Part shown: positions 45,301 to 54,402 of the stretch, piece after piece | Numbering within the stretch: the stretch's first letter is position 1 | Layout of the letters: each line of letters starts with the position of its first letter | Source: Uranotaenia lowii | Taxonomy: Eukaryota > Arthropoda > Insecta > Diptera > Culicidae | Assembly: GCF_029784155.1 (NCBI RefSeq) | Contig: NW_026598467.1 | Coordinates: 61,001-125,000, forward strand | DNA length: 64,000 nucleotides | Direction of reading: 5' to 3' | Position numbers and translations under genes: made by a program | The notes under the pieces: generated by a model | Databases searched by the model: none | What the model saw: the letters and a program-made list of their open reading frames with translations, nothing else | What the model was told of the DNA's origin: nothing

Positions 45301-45545
45301 CGCATCTTACAGTAATCTTACGTGTTTTCTCAATACTTTCAGACTCCGGAGAAAGCCCCGCACAACCCTACACGAGCCATCCCCAGAGCCAGCACAACTC
45401 GATGCCGGACCAACAACAACAACCCAATCATCAGGACGCACAGCCGGTCAAACCACAACCAAACAGTACCCAGCCACTGGCCTCGAAGCTGGTCGCTCTG
45501 CTAAGATCTAAAGTCATTCCTTCGAAGACGATGAACAACGATTAG
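36350..45545 (+). CDS. ERICH2-like acidic protein, four exons seen
   Basis: Exons: 36350-36616, 36682-36739, 36932-37546 and 45343-45545 (stop TAG), all joined in frame (phases 0, 1, 1) with acceptors tccacag, tccacag, ctggcag and ctttcag. Donors are GAG|GTTGAA (weak), CTAA|GTATGC and GATG|GTGAGT. Together they code for about 380 residues, missing the N-terminus. Exons 1-3 meet in TELLAE+FLSAVMLRDYVNA and LKYCKLILQYEPHNATARDF. This short helical, TPR-like module resembles the conserved C-terminal part of vertebrate glutamate-rich protein 2; I recall the family without a search. It is followed by an acidic Ser/Asp/Glu-rich stretch (SRSSSRSSSSNSDD, LLEEEEKDLTLSDISNLNIE) and a Gln/Pro-rich tail ending LASKLVALLRSKVIPSK. 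Function unknown. The last intron (7.8 kb) is full of nested transposons. A possible AATAAA lies at 46013. Confidence 0.75.
38294..39017 (-). mobile_element. Possible copia-like remnant with repeated peptide region
   Basis: Both ends carry the direct repeat acgaatctcaaca (38281-38293 and about 39005-39017). Read on the minus strand, the right part begins TGTTGAGATTCG, looks like an LTR, and ends near 38815 in ACAACAGGTTATGGAACC, which resembles the primer-binding site of Ty1/copia-type elements. Next comes a region of degenerate ~30-bp repeats coding for WKVVGP-like peptides (38400-38720) and finally a GAGGAGGAG purine tract beside the left end. No pol domain is visible, and the left segment does not match the right one as a second LTR should. 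Classification is tentative. Confidence 0.4.
39198..39812 (+). repeat. AGCTGACCCGG head followed by three tandem units
   Basis: The head ctagctgacccggtaaactt at 39198 is a variant of the ends in the 0.5-9 kb cluster. It is followed by three units, about 150-180 bp each, between 39350 and 39812, sharing tacaaaccatctctgaccca, ttgttacaaagaaaatgcct and ccatttttatatataaga. The middle unit lacks the cacttcattccgaccgacca segment. Open frames on both strands here are repeat artefacts. Confidence 0.8.
40299..42442. mobile_element. Foldback insertion with 15-bp target duplication
   Basis: The 15-mer ACTTTCTTCAGTTCC occurs at 40284-40298 and 42443-42457; outside these copies the transposase sequence is continuous. 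The inserted 2144 bp is largely an inverted repeat. 40308-40656 (ggcatgatgttcggcggga to cagttctagcga) is matched in reverse by 41491-42430, once the nested element at 41637-42204 is discounted. An inner stem pairs 40876-40925 with about 41443-41495. A third copy of the end motif (tataattttaatggcatgtt) lies at 40840-40860. No transposase frame. Such a long duplication is unusual for a cut-and-paste element. Confidence 0.75.
41637..42204 (+). mobile_element. TIR element with internal tRNA-like segment, copy 2
   Basis: Ends CACTGAAAATCGAAAATACC (left) and GGTATTTTCGAGGTTCAGTG (right); TA follows the right end and is shared with the interrupted arm (catgta|tagttagc in the uninterrupted arm). The plus strand carries the tRNA-like segment at about 41951-42025: TGGTCGAGCGGTTAGC, then 50 bp later GGGTGTGATTCCTG. 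It lies inside the right arm of the foldback insertion and so is younger than it. It is about 100 bp longer than copy 1 because of an extra segment at 41790-41870. Confidence 0.8.
43637..44518 (+). mobile_element. LINE 3' fragment, copy B, with 11-bp target duplication
   Basis: GACGTTTACGG occurs at 43637-43647 and 44508-44518. Between them is the C-terminal part of the LINE family seen at 60592-61476: CATCAAAAGGCGCTAGAAAT, then RKWRWIGHTLRRDENEICRE near 43735, and after an interruption HRRRGRPKSSWWQSLAAEIR near 44325. It ends in (TAGA)n at 44492-44508. The strong 5' truncation, microsatellite tail and target duplication are hallmarks of target-primed reverse transcription. A MITE interrupts it at 43815-44317. 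Confidence 0.9.
43815..44317. mobile_element. GGGGCCGTTCA MITE (503 bp) inside the LINE fragment
   Basis: Ends GGGGCCGTTCACATACCACG (left) and its inverse ending GAACGGCCCC (right) match over about 26 bp, with mismatches at two positions. AAG at 43812-43814 and 44318-44320 is a 3-bp target duplication; removing one copy restores the LINE reading ccagaagggcatcg. The interior has two G-rich blocks (ggggggtaggggtttg) next to CCACGTGGACA and CGCTTGTCCACGGA motifs, in inverted arrangement, and no protein frame. Superfamily uncertain; a 3-bp duplication with G-rich ends would fit Harbinger-like elements. Confidence 0.85.
44555..44783. mobile_element. GGGCCCTATTACATAAGACG MITE (229 bp)
   Basis: Left end GGGCCCTATTACATAAGACG and right end CGTCTTATGTAATAAGGCCC form a 26-bp inverted repeat with one mismatch. 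They are flanked by TA at 44553-44554 and 44784-44785. The interior is rich in GAGTCGAGTCGA and its complement, giving further folding potential. No frame. Confidence 0.85.
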
Positions 45546-48021
45546 AATTATTTTCGTTGGGTTTGGAGGATTACCGACTTCATCCGACATTTGTGTAGTG
45601 TTATCATTCAAAGTTAAGCATCACACACAATACACACATCTCCTGTGTACGTTAGGCCTTACGAACTATTTTTATGTTAATATGATTGTACTTGGATTTT
45701 GTCTTAGGGAAAATACTAACTCTTATCGGTAGATGACGCTGAGAATAGAGTTTGTGATCGCTTGGGAAGAAGTAGTTCGTTTTGTTCTGTTTTTAAAATT
45801 ACTGATATTTACAGCAAGAAGCGATAATCACTGAAAGACCAACTTCTAATGGAGACATAGCGTAACTTATAATACACATATTAGGTGCATATACTATACA
45901 GGGGAATACTAAATCGGAGATCGAAAGCAAAAAATTCAAATACGAAATGACTGATATCTTTTTATTTACTCAATTAGCACCAATACAAATGAGGCGAATG
46001 TTTGTTTAAGAAAATAAATTTTGCTTTTCTGTTTAAAACAAGCATATTCTGTTTGAATCAGCTGAACATAGACTGGCACAGTTTGCGGAAATCGATTTTG
46101 CGATTGAGGGAAAAGGTTTTTTTCATAGGTAGGATAGACTAGTACACGAAATAAAACTCAAAGTAGAAACATCATATTTGATTTCGATCGCACATATCTA
46201 GAAGAATGGAACATGTTCCTTAACCAGTATTCTAATACATTTACCACACAGTTACAACACGCATACCCAAAAATGTAAGGATCACGCAAAGACCGATATT
46301 GGAAACTTACTGAAAAAGATAAACCTTATTTAGTAAAATCACAAAAGAAAAGAAAACATTTAATACGCTCAAGCTCTTTCTGTTCGAATACAATCTTTTA
46401 AAAGCTTGATCGACCATATATAGTGACAAAAAAACTCATCAGAATGTACACGAAAAAAGAAAATTTCATTAAGTTCTGCTATATACCTTTCAAAATTCAC
46501 ATTCGAGACAAGTAAAAAAAAACTCAAATCTATCGAGATTCATACAAACAAAAACTAAGTGCGATTTATTTGATTCTGAAAGTACCTTTGAAGTATTTCA
46601 AACATATACAAAAAAAAAGAAAATTGTAAGAACTTATATAAATCAATTTCACTGTAACGAAAATCGATCTCGTGGATTGTTCACAGTAATCTCTGATGTA
46701 TGTGGATGTATAATGAAAAGTAATAAAGTGAGATGAATTGTCATAACAGTTTCGGTTCGAGTTATTTCAGAGAAGCGGCTAAAAATAGAGAAGATTTTTT
46801 TTCTTCCAATAAGACAGTGATATTCACTAACGAACAAATAAGCACACGACCTAATAAGGTTTGAAGCTGATTTAGATTTTTTTTTTAAATTATCATGGCA
46901 TACAAGTTCAATATTGGAGGAAAGTTCTTATAAAAATATATCATAGTTCATGAGTCACCAAAACTTTAAAAAAAGAAAATCGCTCTATAAATGATCGCAT
47001 GAATGCAACACATCGTGTTATTGTTTGAACTTTTTGAATGATTTAATTACTAACACAAACGTATTCATTCATCTAAATTGGACTTCAGAAACCGGTTAAA
47101 CGCATAATTCTTAGAAAAAGCTAGACTTAAAGGGGTTTCATCTAATTGTTTATATATGTATCAAAAATCTTAAACACTCAAACTTCCTTCCTGAAGAAAG
47201 TACATAAATCACTGAGACGTTAAGCAGTGGTTGCTTTTATATATTTTTTTTTAAACTGTTCTAACCTTTTTTTCCAATCAATCCATCGCATTCATTCTTT
47301 TGCTTTCCAAAAGACGCCAAATATGATAGCGTGTCAGTCCCAACAGTCGTTTTTATCGATCGCTTGCGATCGTTAAAGGCCTCACCCCAAAGGATTCAAC
47401 TGAAAACATTTCCGCATTTAAGAATCTCGGCGAGATTAGCTATAATAATTTTATGATTTTATGTTTTTATTTCTCTTTTATTTGTTGGAAGAGGTATTTT
47501 ATCGGAGGTTCATTGCGACGAAAACAATAGAAAAAGACGCTACCTTCAGATAGCTCCCTGAACGTCAAGTTCATAAGGTTTTATTGAGACTTCTCAACTT
47601 CTATCTTCCGTATGTAGCAAGCCCAAATAGACAATAAAATTTATCTCTGCAGCTTGCCGTTGAGTTAAAGATTTTAAAGACGAGCCTTAAGTATATGTTT
47701 TTCCATCTTTGATTACGTCTAAAATTTATTTGATATACTTTACTGATTATATCTTACAGTTCTAGTTTTGAAAAGTAAAAATAGTCTCGATGAGGATCTC
47801 GGTAAAAATCTTCTCCAGAACAACATTCGTTTTCAGTTTTAAAATCTGACACGCCATAGAATCGTGGCGTGGAGTCACAGAATCAACTCTTTGCTTCGTA
47901 TTAGTAAATTCGTACTTTCTTACCTTTTTCTCTGGAACTCTCTTGATTGAACTTCGGTGATCCGCACATAAGTGCGGCAAAGTTACGTCCTAAGTATTAC
48001 CTTCGTTAGTCCGGAACGTAT
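45546..48021. other. Shared 3' region of two convergent genes
   Basis: AT-rich DNA between the stop codon of the plus-strand ERICH2-like gene (45545) and that of minus-strand punt (48022). Candidate polyadenylation signals are AATAAA at 46013 on the plus strand and tttatt (AATAAA on the minus strand) at 47725. No frame of interest. Both 3' UTRs must end here, possibly close to each other. Confidence 0.5.
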
Positions 48022-51000
48022 CTAAACGCTTTCGGTGGCAACCTTCGGGGGCAGATCGTTTGTCGTGTTGGTCTCAATCAGGAGCGGCGTCATCGCCTGG
48101 AACCGGCTGTGCTGGCTAACCCGTTCCATCACGCAGGAAGACGAGAGACGCGCCTCCGCGTCATGGTCCCAGCACTCCTCCATCGTGTCGCACAAGGCGT
48201 TCAGACCCTATACGGGAAGCGAAAATTCAGTTGAAGTAAAATGAGGAAAAATTCTAATCAACACATACATTATGCATCCTCCAATGGTCTGATATTCCGG
48301 GTCGTAGCTTTTTGGTGACCACATTTTCTTGCATTTCCTCAAGCGTCGGATGCGAGCCAAGCTCGGCTTCGAAAGGCAACCGATATTCTTCTACTAGACC
48401 ACCGTGAGCGGTACAGCGTGATACCAGCTCCCACAGAACCAAACCACAGGCGTACACATCAATTCGAAGAAATGCATCCCGAGTAAAATTGATTGCGCCT
48501 TCCAGGATCTCCGGAGCCATGTAGCGGCGTGTTCCAACCTGGCCGTGGGTATCGCCACATGGTTTTCCTGAAGATGGAATAAGAGAATTAAAAAAAAAAT
48601 TCTACCAGAAATACCTTCTAGGTGTAGAAGCTTAAATAGCTTTGAGTAAAATTAAAACTTACCGGGTGTAAAAATCAGAGCCAAACCAAAGTCTGCAATG
48701 CATGCCGTTAGATCGTCCTTCAACAAGACATTCTTGCTTTTGAAATCACGATGGGCAATCGACGGTTTCGTGCCTTCCGTTTTGCTGCTCTGTATTTCTT
48801 CGTGCAGATGCATCAACCCCCGGGACATACTTTCGGCAATGCGGCAAAGCTCCTGCCAGGTGACGGTATGTGATTTCAAATAATCGCACAGCGATCCATG
48901 ACTGCAATAGGCAGTTATCAGCCAAAAGTCAGTATTGTTCAGTTCCACACGTTTTTCGCAGCCGATGAACTGCAGAATGTTTGGGTGGTTCATACGAGGT
49001 AGCTGTAAAACAAACGAAAAATCGTTGTTGGTAAAATAAGCCAAAATTTAACTTTTTTTGTTAAATTTACTTTGAAAATTTCCTGCTCCGTGATCCACGA
49101 CTGCTTGTCTTGCATGGGGAAAATTTTCACCGCCACTTCCTGGGACATCAACTGACCCTTCCATACAACGCCGAAGCGTCCTCGTGCTTTGAGTTCCTGC
49201 AAATCTATAGGCCTGAGCGCTAAGTTTGGTGATGAATTGGTAATTTCGGGCTCAATCTAAAAAAAACGCTGTTTAAATAAGAATCGTACAGAATCTTTAA
49301 AAAACGGCTACCGTTGGCACTTCATTGAACATAGCTTGTTTTCGGTGCTTCCAAAAGCACGTCAGGCCACCGAGGATGATCAACGAGCTGAGGGTCATCA
49401 GCAAGGTCACCGTCAGGAAGATGCTCGAATCGGCCTTCTCCGGGTTCCGCACCTCCGGCGCTTTGGTAACGACCGGGATCCACTTGTGCTCCCGGTTGCA
49501 CATGTTGGCCCGACAGCAGCAATAGTTCAGGTTATTCTTTGTACCCTGGGTGTTGTCGATACATTCGGTGTTGTTGCACTCGCTTGGATTGACGAAGCAG
49601 CCTTTCATCGTTACCTTGACCTCGTCTAAAAAATTTTTAATTTGATTAAAATTCTCAGAAATTATTTTGAAAAAACGTTTGAAGACACTTCTTACTGGTA
49701 ATGTTGTTGACACTCCATACCACGAAGCACCCGTTCGGTTTGTCCGATTCGCCATCCTCACAGACTTCCTTGCCAACGGTACAGTCGCCGTCCTTGCAGT
49801 CGTACGTTTCGCACACGAGCGGTCCCCCGCCACTGTTGTATTCCGGCGCATTTCTGCTTAGCGATGCTTCCAGCTGAACGGTGACTGTGAAAATTGAACG
49901 CAAGAGAATCTGATTAATGAAGGAAAACTTAAAAGAAACAAATACCTACTAGGGATCGAAACCAAGTTTTTTAAATGCTCTAAAATGTAAAACAACTGTC
50001 CTTTCAACTCATTGTTCTTATTTCCTTCAACAAAATCTGCACTCTCGATTTGGTTGTTTTCTGCAATTCCCAGCTGTCATTAAAATCTATTCAAATATCT
50101 GTGAATTGTTTTCTCAAGTCGCTGTATTTCTTTTTTTATTTGAAGTTATCAGTTTGCTTTCATTTGCTATTCTAAGCCAGTCCTCTCAACTCTCTATTAA
50201 TATTCTTTTTTTCCAAAGCTGTCCCTAAGACTTGCTTTTTTTCTCTTCCAGACAAAACTATAGACACTATAAATTCATATATGAAATTATAGTGTCTATA
50301 GACAAAACGAACAAAATAGATAAAACTCACAAAAATACGTAAAATAAACAAAATAGCAAAAATGAAAACATTGATAACAGAGACAAAAATAGGGAAAGAA
50401 CACAAAGATAAAAAACGACCAAATTGACAAATAAAATTTAAAAAAGGGATGCAAAATTCGGTAAATTTACAAAAGTTATTAATTTGACAGAAATTTGGAA
50501 AGGACAATATTGATTAAACTAAACAATGTTAATAATTTGACAAAAAATGAATGTTTGCACAGAGTAGGTAAACAAACTCTACTGTAAAATTGCTCATGGA
50601 TTACACCAAACTTAAAAAAATTCTAATTCTTAAGAGGCACTCGCGATTTTCTTGCTTTTCCATTTAAAGCGCTTTTGATTAAACTCATTTAAATGAGAAT
50701 AAGAAAAAGCAAATTAAAGAATACAAAAACAATTTCAATAACTTTCTTAAAAAGTTCTCTTCATAATCTGTAAAATTAACATTCTTTAAACGTACGAAAA
50801 CGCTGAAGCTTGATGCCAGCCGTAGTAAGAGTAAAGTTTGACCCACAGAAACCCGTCGCCGGCGCCTTTTCTGTTTTTTTTTCTCTTATCCAAACATCGA
50901 TGGCCAGCCAACCAGCCAGACGAAATCAATGACGAAAAATAATGAATGTTGCTATACCTACACCTATATCTATACAGAAAACATAGCACACGGCATGGTT

Positions 51001-51571
51001 GGGGAGCATCGACATTGGGGGATGTGATGAAGTGTGGGCTGAAAACATAAATCGTGAAGTCGTCTGCCCCCGACTAGTCGGGAATGTTCAATATAGAATT
51101 TTTTTTAAATAAAGTTTCTAACTGTTTCTTTCCAATCTTAGACACAGAATTTAGATACAAAAAAAATTAAAATTTAACCCTTTAATCAAATTTTTTAAAT
51201 GTAAAAGTGGATTTTGAAATGTAATCTTTTGGGACACAAAAGTTACATTTTATTAAAGGTTTTTTTTATACATAGAAGTAAACCCTAACCATGTAATTTT
51301 AAGCACTGAAACATTTAACTAGCGTTTGTTGACACCCCCAACTATAGGATAACTGAATACAGTCATATGTTAGCCCGTCAGCAAAACCCCACACTCATAC
51401 CAAGGTTTAAAAACTGTATCGCACCCACAACTTTGCAGACGACGATATTCTTACTGACTAGAAGGAAACTCAAAAAAATTGAAAAACGAGAAAGACGAGA
51501 AAAAAAATGCCCACCAGAAACGTATACTTACATATTGCGATACTCGCAGCTATGAATAGAATAGTACGCAT
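48022..51571 (-). CDS. put: Punt, type II activin/BMP receptor kinase, seven exons
   Basis: Punt is the membrane serine/threonine kinase that, on binding Dpp, Activin-like or related ligands, phosphorylates type I receptors (Tkv, Sax, Babo) and starts Smad signalling. Exons in transcription order: 51571-51532, 49884-49696, 49625-49312, 49256-49071, 49002-48663, 48567-48269, 48207-48022. All join in frame with GT/AG borders to give 517 residues, close to the fly protein. Residues 1-20 are a signal peptide ([14 protein letters not shown]). A cysteine-rich three-finger ectodomain ends in CCCRANMCN (about 112-120), with N-linked sites NNIT and NNTE. The membrane span is about 143-168. The kinase runs from about 201: GRFGVV loop, VAVK (Lys225), HRDFKSKN (Asp329), DFGLA (Asp347), GTRRYMAPE. 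The segment DEYRLPF-like ([16 protein letters not shown]) and [20 protein letters not shown] are type II receptor signatures. All catalytic residues are present. Confidence 0.96.
50258..50303. repeat. Near-perfect palindrome in punt intron 1
   Basis: CTATAGACACTATAA and its inverse TTATAGTGTCTATAG flank attcatatatgaaa, which is itself self-complementary, so the whole 46 bp can form one hairpin. The octamer gacaaaac lies on both sides. It may be a tiny MITE or a replication-generated inverted repeat; no function can be assigned. Confidence 0.8.
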
Positions 51572-54055
51572 TATTTTCGCTTAGTCGGGCTTACACTAAA
51601 CTGCACGCCAAGCTGAGGATTTCAACTAAACGGAACCAACCGATCCGATGCACTGCCTTTGGCTCGACTATGGTGATGATGATTTACTGTGGTTCAGCTT
51701 AGACTAATTTTTCCTCGACTTGTTTTCGCCTGAAAGTGTCCCGGCCAAGTTTGGCTGGAGGAAGTTGTGCCTTCCCCTTGTTTTCCACACCTCGAACTAA
51801 ACTTGGGTTGGCAAAATCCGTGGAATCCTGACGATCTCGTAAGCCTGATGGCAATTACTTGTAACTGTCGCTGGAATCCATCGTTTTTAGGCTGGATGAT
51901 TTTATGTTACTACATACTTGGCCGCTTGATGCCGTCTTTCATAGCCTTTATTCAGCGTTTGGAATATAGGTAATTCCTTCTACAGCGGATTATTGAATAA
52001 TTGTGCACCTGCCACTTGGAAGCACTAATTACGATGTCGTCACCTGAAACGATTGCGATTTGTCGGATGTTGACGAACAACACAGAAAAATATCAACAAC
52101 AATCCGATGCACTCGGTTTTGTGATCACTGCTATTCTTCCATTCGCTTCACGCAGGATTCTTAAGAATACTGTCCTTAATAGGTGGGTATGTGTGACCTT
52201 TCTTTTGCTGGCTCAGCCAGAAGCTGTCCTCAGAAACATTCAGCGAATCCGCACTGCTGTTTAGAAACACTTGACATAATCAATCGCGGAAACTGATATC
52301 TCCCGTTGTTCGATTCCAATCGCTAGCTGACCATTGAAGGCCATCCGACAACCTACCACCGGGGAACACCGAACTTCGAAAAACTACGGACAAATTTAAC
52401 AATAATAATTCCAAAACTTTCTACGCGAGTTTCTCCGTCCGCGACCCGATCATTTCCAGATGTAGCCTTTTCCTATTTCCTTTTGTTCGTTCCAATGTCG
52501 CTTTGCCTTTTTCAAGTCTACTTCGCTGTCAAATGGTTTCAAAATATTCCTCCTTTCTTGTATGGGAGAGCAAGAAAGACAGAGAAACGAACAGGAGCTT
52601 TCGCGTTCCGTTAAGTTGGCACCGGTTAGGGCGACCTGAACAGAATTGTTGAAACAGTAAAGAGCTTTCTTCTGGAAATTATTAAGTTAATAACTTTTTA
52701 TGAAATTTTAAAATCAAAGTTTTCCAACGAACCATTTTATTAGGAAACTCTACCTAAATATATGATGGTCGCACGAATCGTTCGAAAGGTTAATGTGCGA
52801 TCGTGCTTTTCTTGTATGTATTTTCCACATGAATGTTGAATGAAGCGAGGCAGGATATCCAGGATATTAAATTTATTGGTTTTTTGCATTTTCCCATTCG
52901 GCCTAGCAGGGTAACGTTAGCGCAAGGGCTGAATAAGTTTCAGAAAAAATGTTTTAGGGAATTTTGGTTTACTTGCGACAAAGTTAAAAAGTGGCTTTTT
53001 TTTACTTCGATTTGAATTTCGTTATTTACTTCCTGTAATCATTATATTTAGATTAACGACAGTGTCATAATTCCGAGGGTTGATGACCCTATTCGATGTT
53101 GTCGTATTTAAAGAAGTTCAAAAGCCCCTCGTTTAAAAACTCAGCTTTTTGTTCAAAGCACACGTAACGCGTTACAATTGCATCAAGCTTTTCCAAGTTT
53201 CCCTACCCACCCCACCCAATCACCCGACGCGTAACGCCACCCAACACAACAAAAACAACCCTATAGCACTAGCAAGCAAAAGCTGATCTTTCGAGTGCCC
53301 GACCGACCGAGACCAGATGATTCCGTCCCAGCAGCAGATTGCATCACTTTAATTCCAAACTCGACCGAAGAAAGACCTGTTTTAACCACGTGTTAATCGA
53401 GATATTTTATAAATCCATCTTAAAATTCAACGTTCCACTAGTAGAAAAGTGTCCTGAATCCTTACAAAGTAAAGTTCCTCTGAAAAGAATCGCTCAAATC
53501 GAGGATTTAATCGCGTGTGTGTCAATAGTCTCACCTAGTTGTGAGCACATAATAGCCAATCAACGTTAGGGATAATTTTTCTCTAACACCGTCGTAGAAT
53601 TTCGAATACCCACAAATCAGAAGAACCTCGCAGCTATGGAAGAAAATTCAGAGTCCTATTATGCCTAAGACTTACAGCCTAAGCTGAATCCAGGAAGATA
53701 ACCAAGTTTTATTTTACCGCCGAGAGTTTGTAAACGCAACAAAAACACACTACACCTAGTGTGTGTCCTATGGGATTACATAATTAAGATTTGATTGCAT
53801 ACTACAATATCAGAATAACGAACTTGGGATAGTTCCCGAAAACATAATTGGTGAGCTCAAATTTAGTGAACTATCGAGAGAGGTTTAAAGACTGGGTGCC
53901 AGTTGACCATTGGAAGCTTAATAAGCACAAAATTAGTGAAACGTGTTGTGAAATCCTTCGTCCTTTTGGTGAAACTCAAAACCGTCAAAAAGTGCCAAAA
54001 GTTTAAAAACTCGACTAGTCTGCTTTTCCTGAGCTGTGTGAGAAGAAATTTTAAT
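51572..54055. promoter_or_regulatory. Shared 5' region between divergent punt and Xrp1-like genes
   Basis: Between the punt start codon (minus) and the first possible coding ATG of the Xrp1-like gene (plus). More balanced composition than the intergenic DNA further left. Frames such as 52001-52264 show no similarity. It must hold the punt promoter and 5' UTR and possibly that of the plus-strand gene. No TATA box or specific start site can be named with confidence. Confidence 0.45.
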
Positions 54056-54402
54056 ATGCAAGTAATTGCAGCCCTTTGCCAATCCAACCAAATCCGTATG
54101 AATCGCGCCAGTAAGAACTATCAGCAGCAGAAACAGCGTGGTGTTGCCGTGGTGGTTGTTAGCAAGTTGAAGAAAAAGACCTTTCGAAAGTTGAAGCGTT
54201 CTGTTGGAAAACCGGTGGTCAATCGGATGGGTTCGTGTTGTACCGCGGATTTTATGAAGGCTTCGTCGTTTCATTGTTGGCACAACAAAAAGAACATTAC
54301 TATTTCTATTGGGGGTTTAACGACGAATATGACTACCATGGCGGGTTTGCGAGGCTTTAGACATCGCTGTGTTAACGTCACGGATGGCGTCGTCAATCGA
54401 AT
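54056..54402 (+). CDS. Candidate N-terminal exon of the Xrp1-like gene
   Basis: An open frame runs from before the ATG at 54056 (MQVIAALCQSNQIRMNRASK) to 54402, where a strong donor follows: CGAAT|GTAAGTATC. Two bases of a codon are left over. Splicing to the acceptor ttcaag at 57721 supplies one base and continues exactly in the frame of the 602-codon exon there. The 115 residues are basic (KLKKKTFRKLKRSVGK) and rich in Cys, Met and Gly, with no known domain. The agreement of open frame, donor and phase supports a long isoform, but the segment may instead be a 5' UTR exon carrying an upstream frame. Confidence 0.45.

Larger units (their letters stand above)
37547..45342 (+). other. Large last intron of the ERICH2-like gene
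   Basis: Bounded by GTGAGT at 37547 and CTTTCAG at 45342. It carries, in order, a copia-like remnant (38.29-39.02 kb), an AGCTGACCCGG-headed tandem repeat (39.2-39.8 kb), a mariner with a foldback insertion (40.05-43.43 kb), a LINE fragment with a MITE (43.65-44.51 kb) and a second MITE (44.55-44.78 kb). The parts not listed separately (37.55-38.28 and 44.79-45.34 kb) show nothing notable. Confidence 0.7.

Noticed and set aside
49297..49851. 184-codon minus-strand frame beginning [13 protein letters not shown]
   Set aside because: Only its C-terminal part (from EVKVTMKGC) is punt exon 3; the first half is the wrong frame of exon 2 plus an intron.
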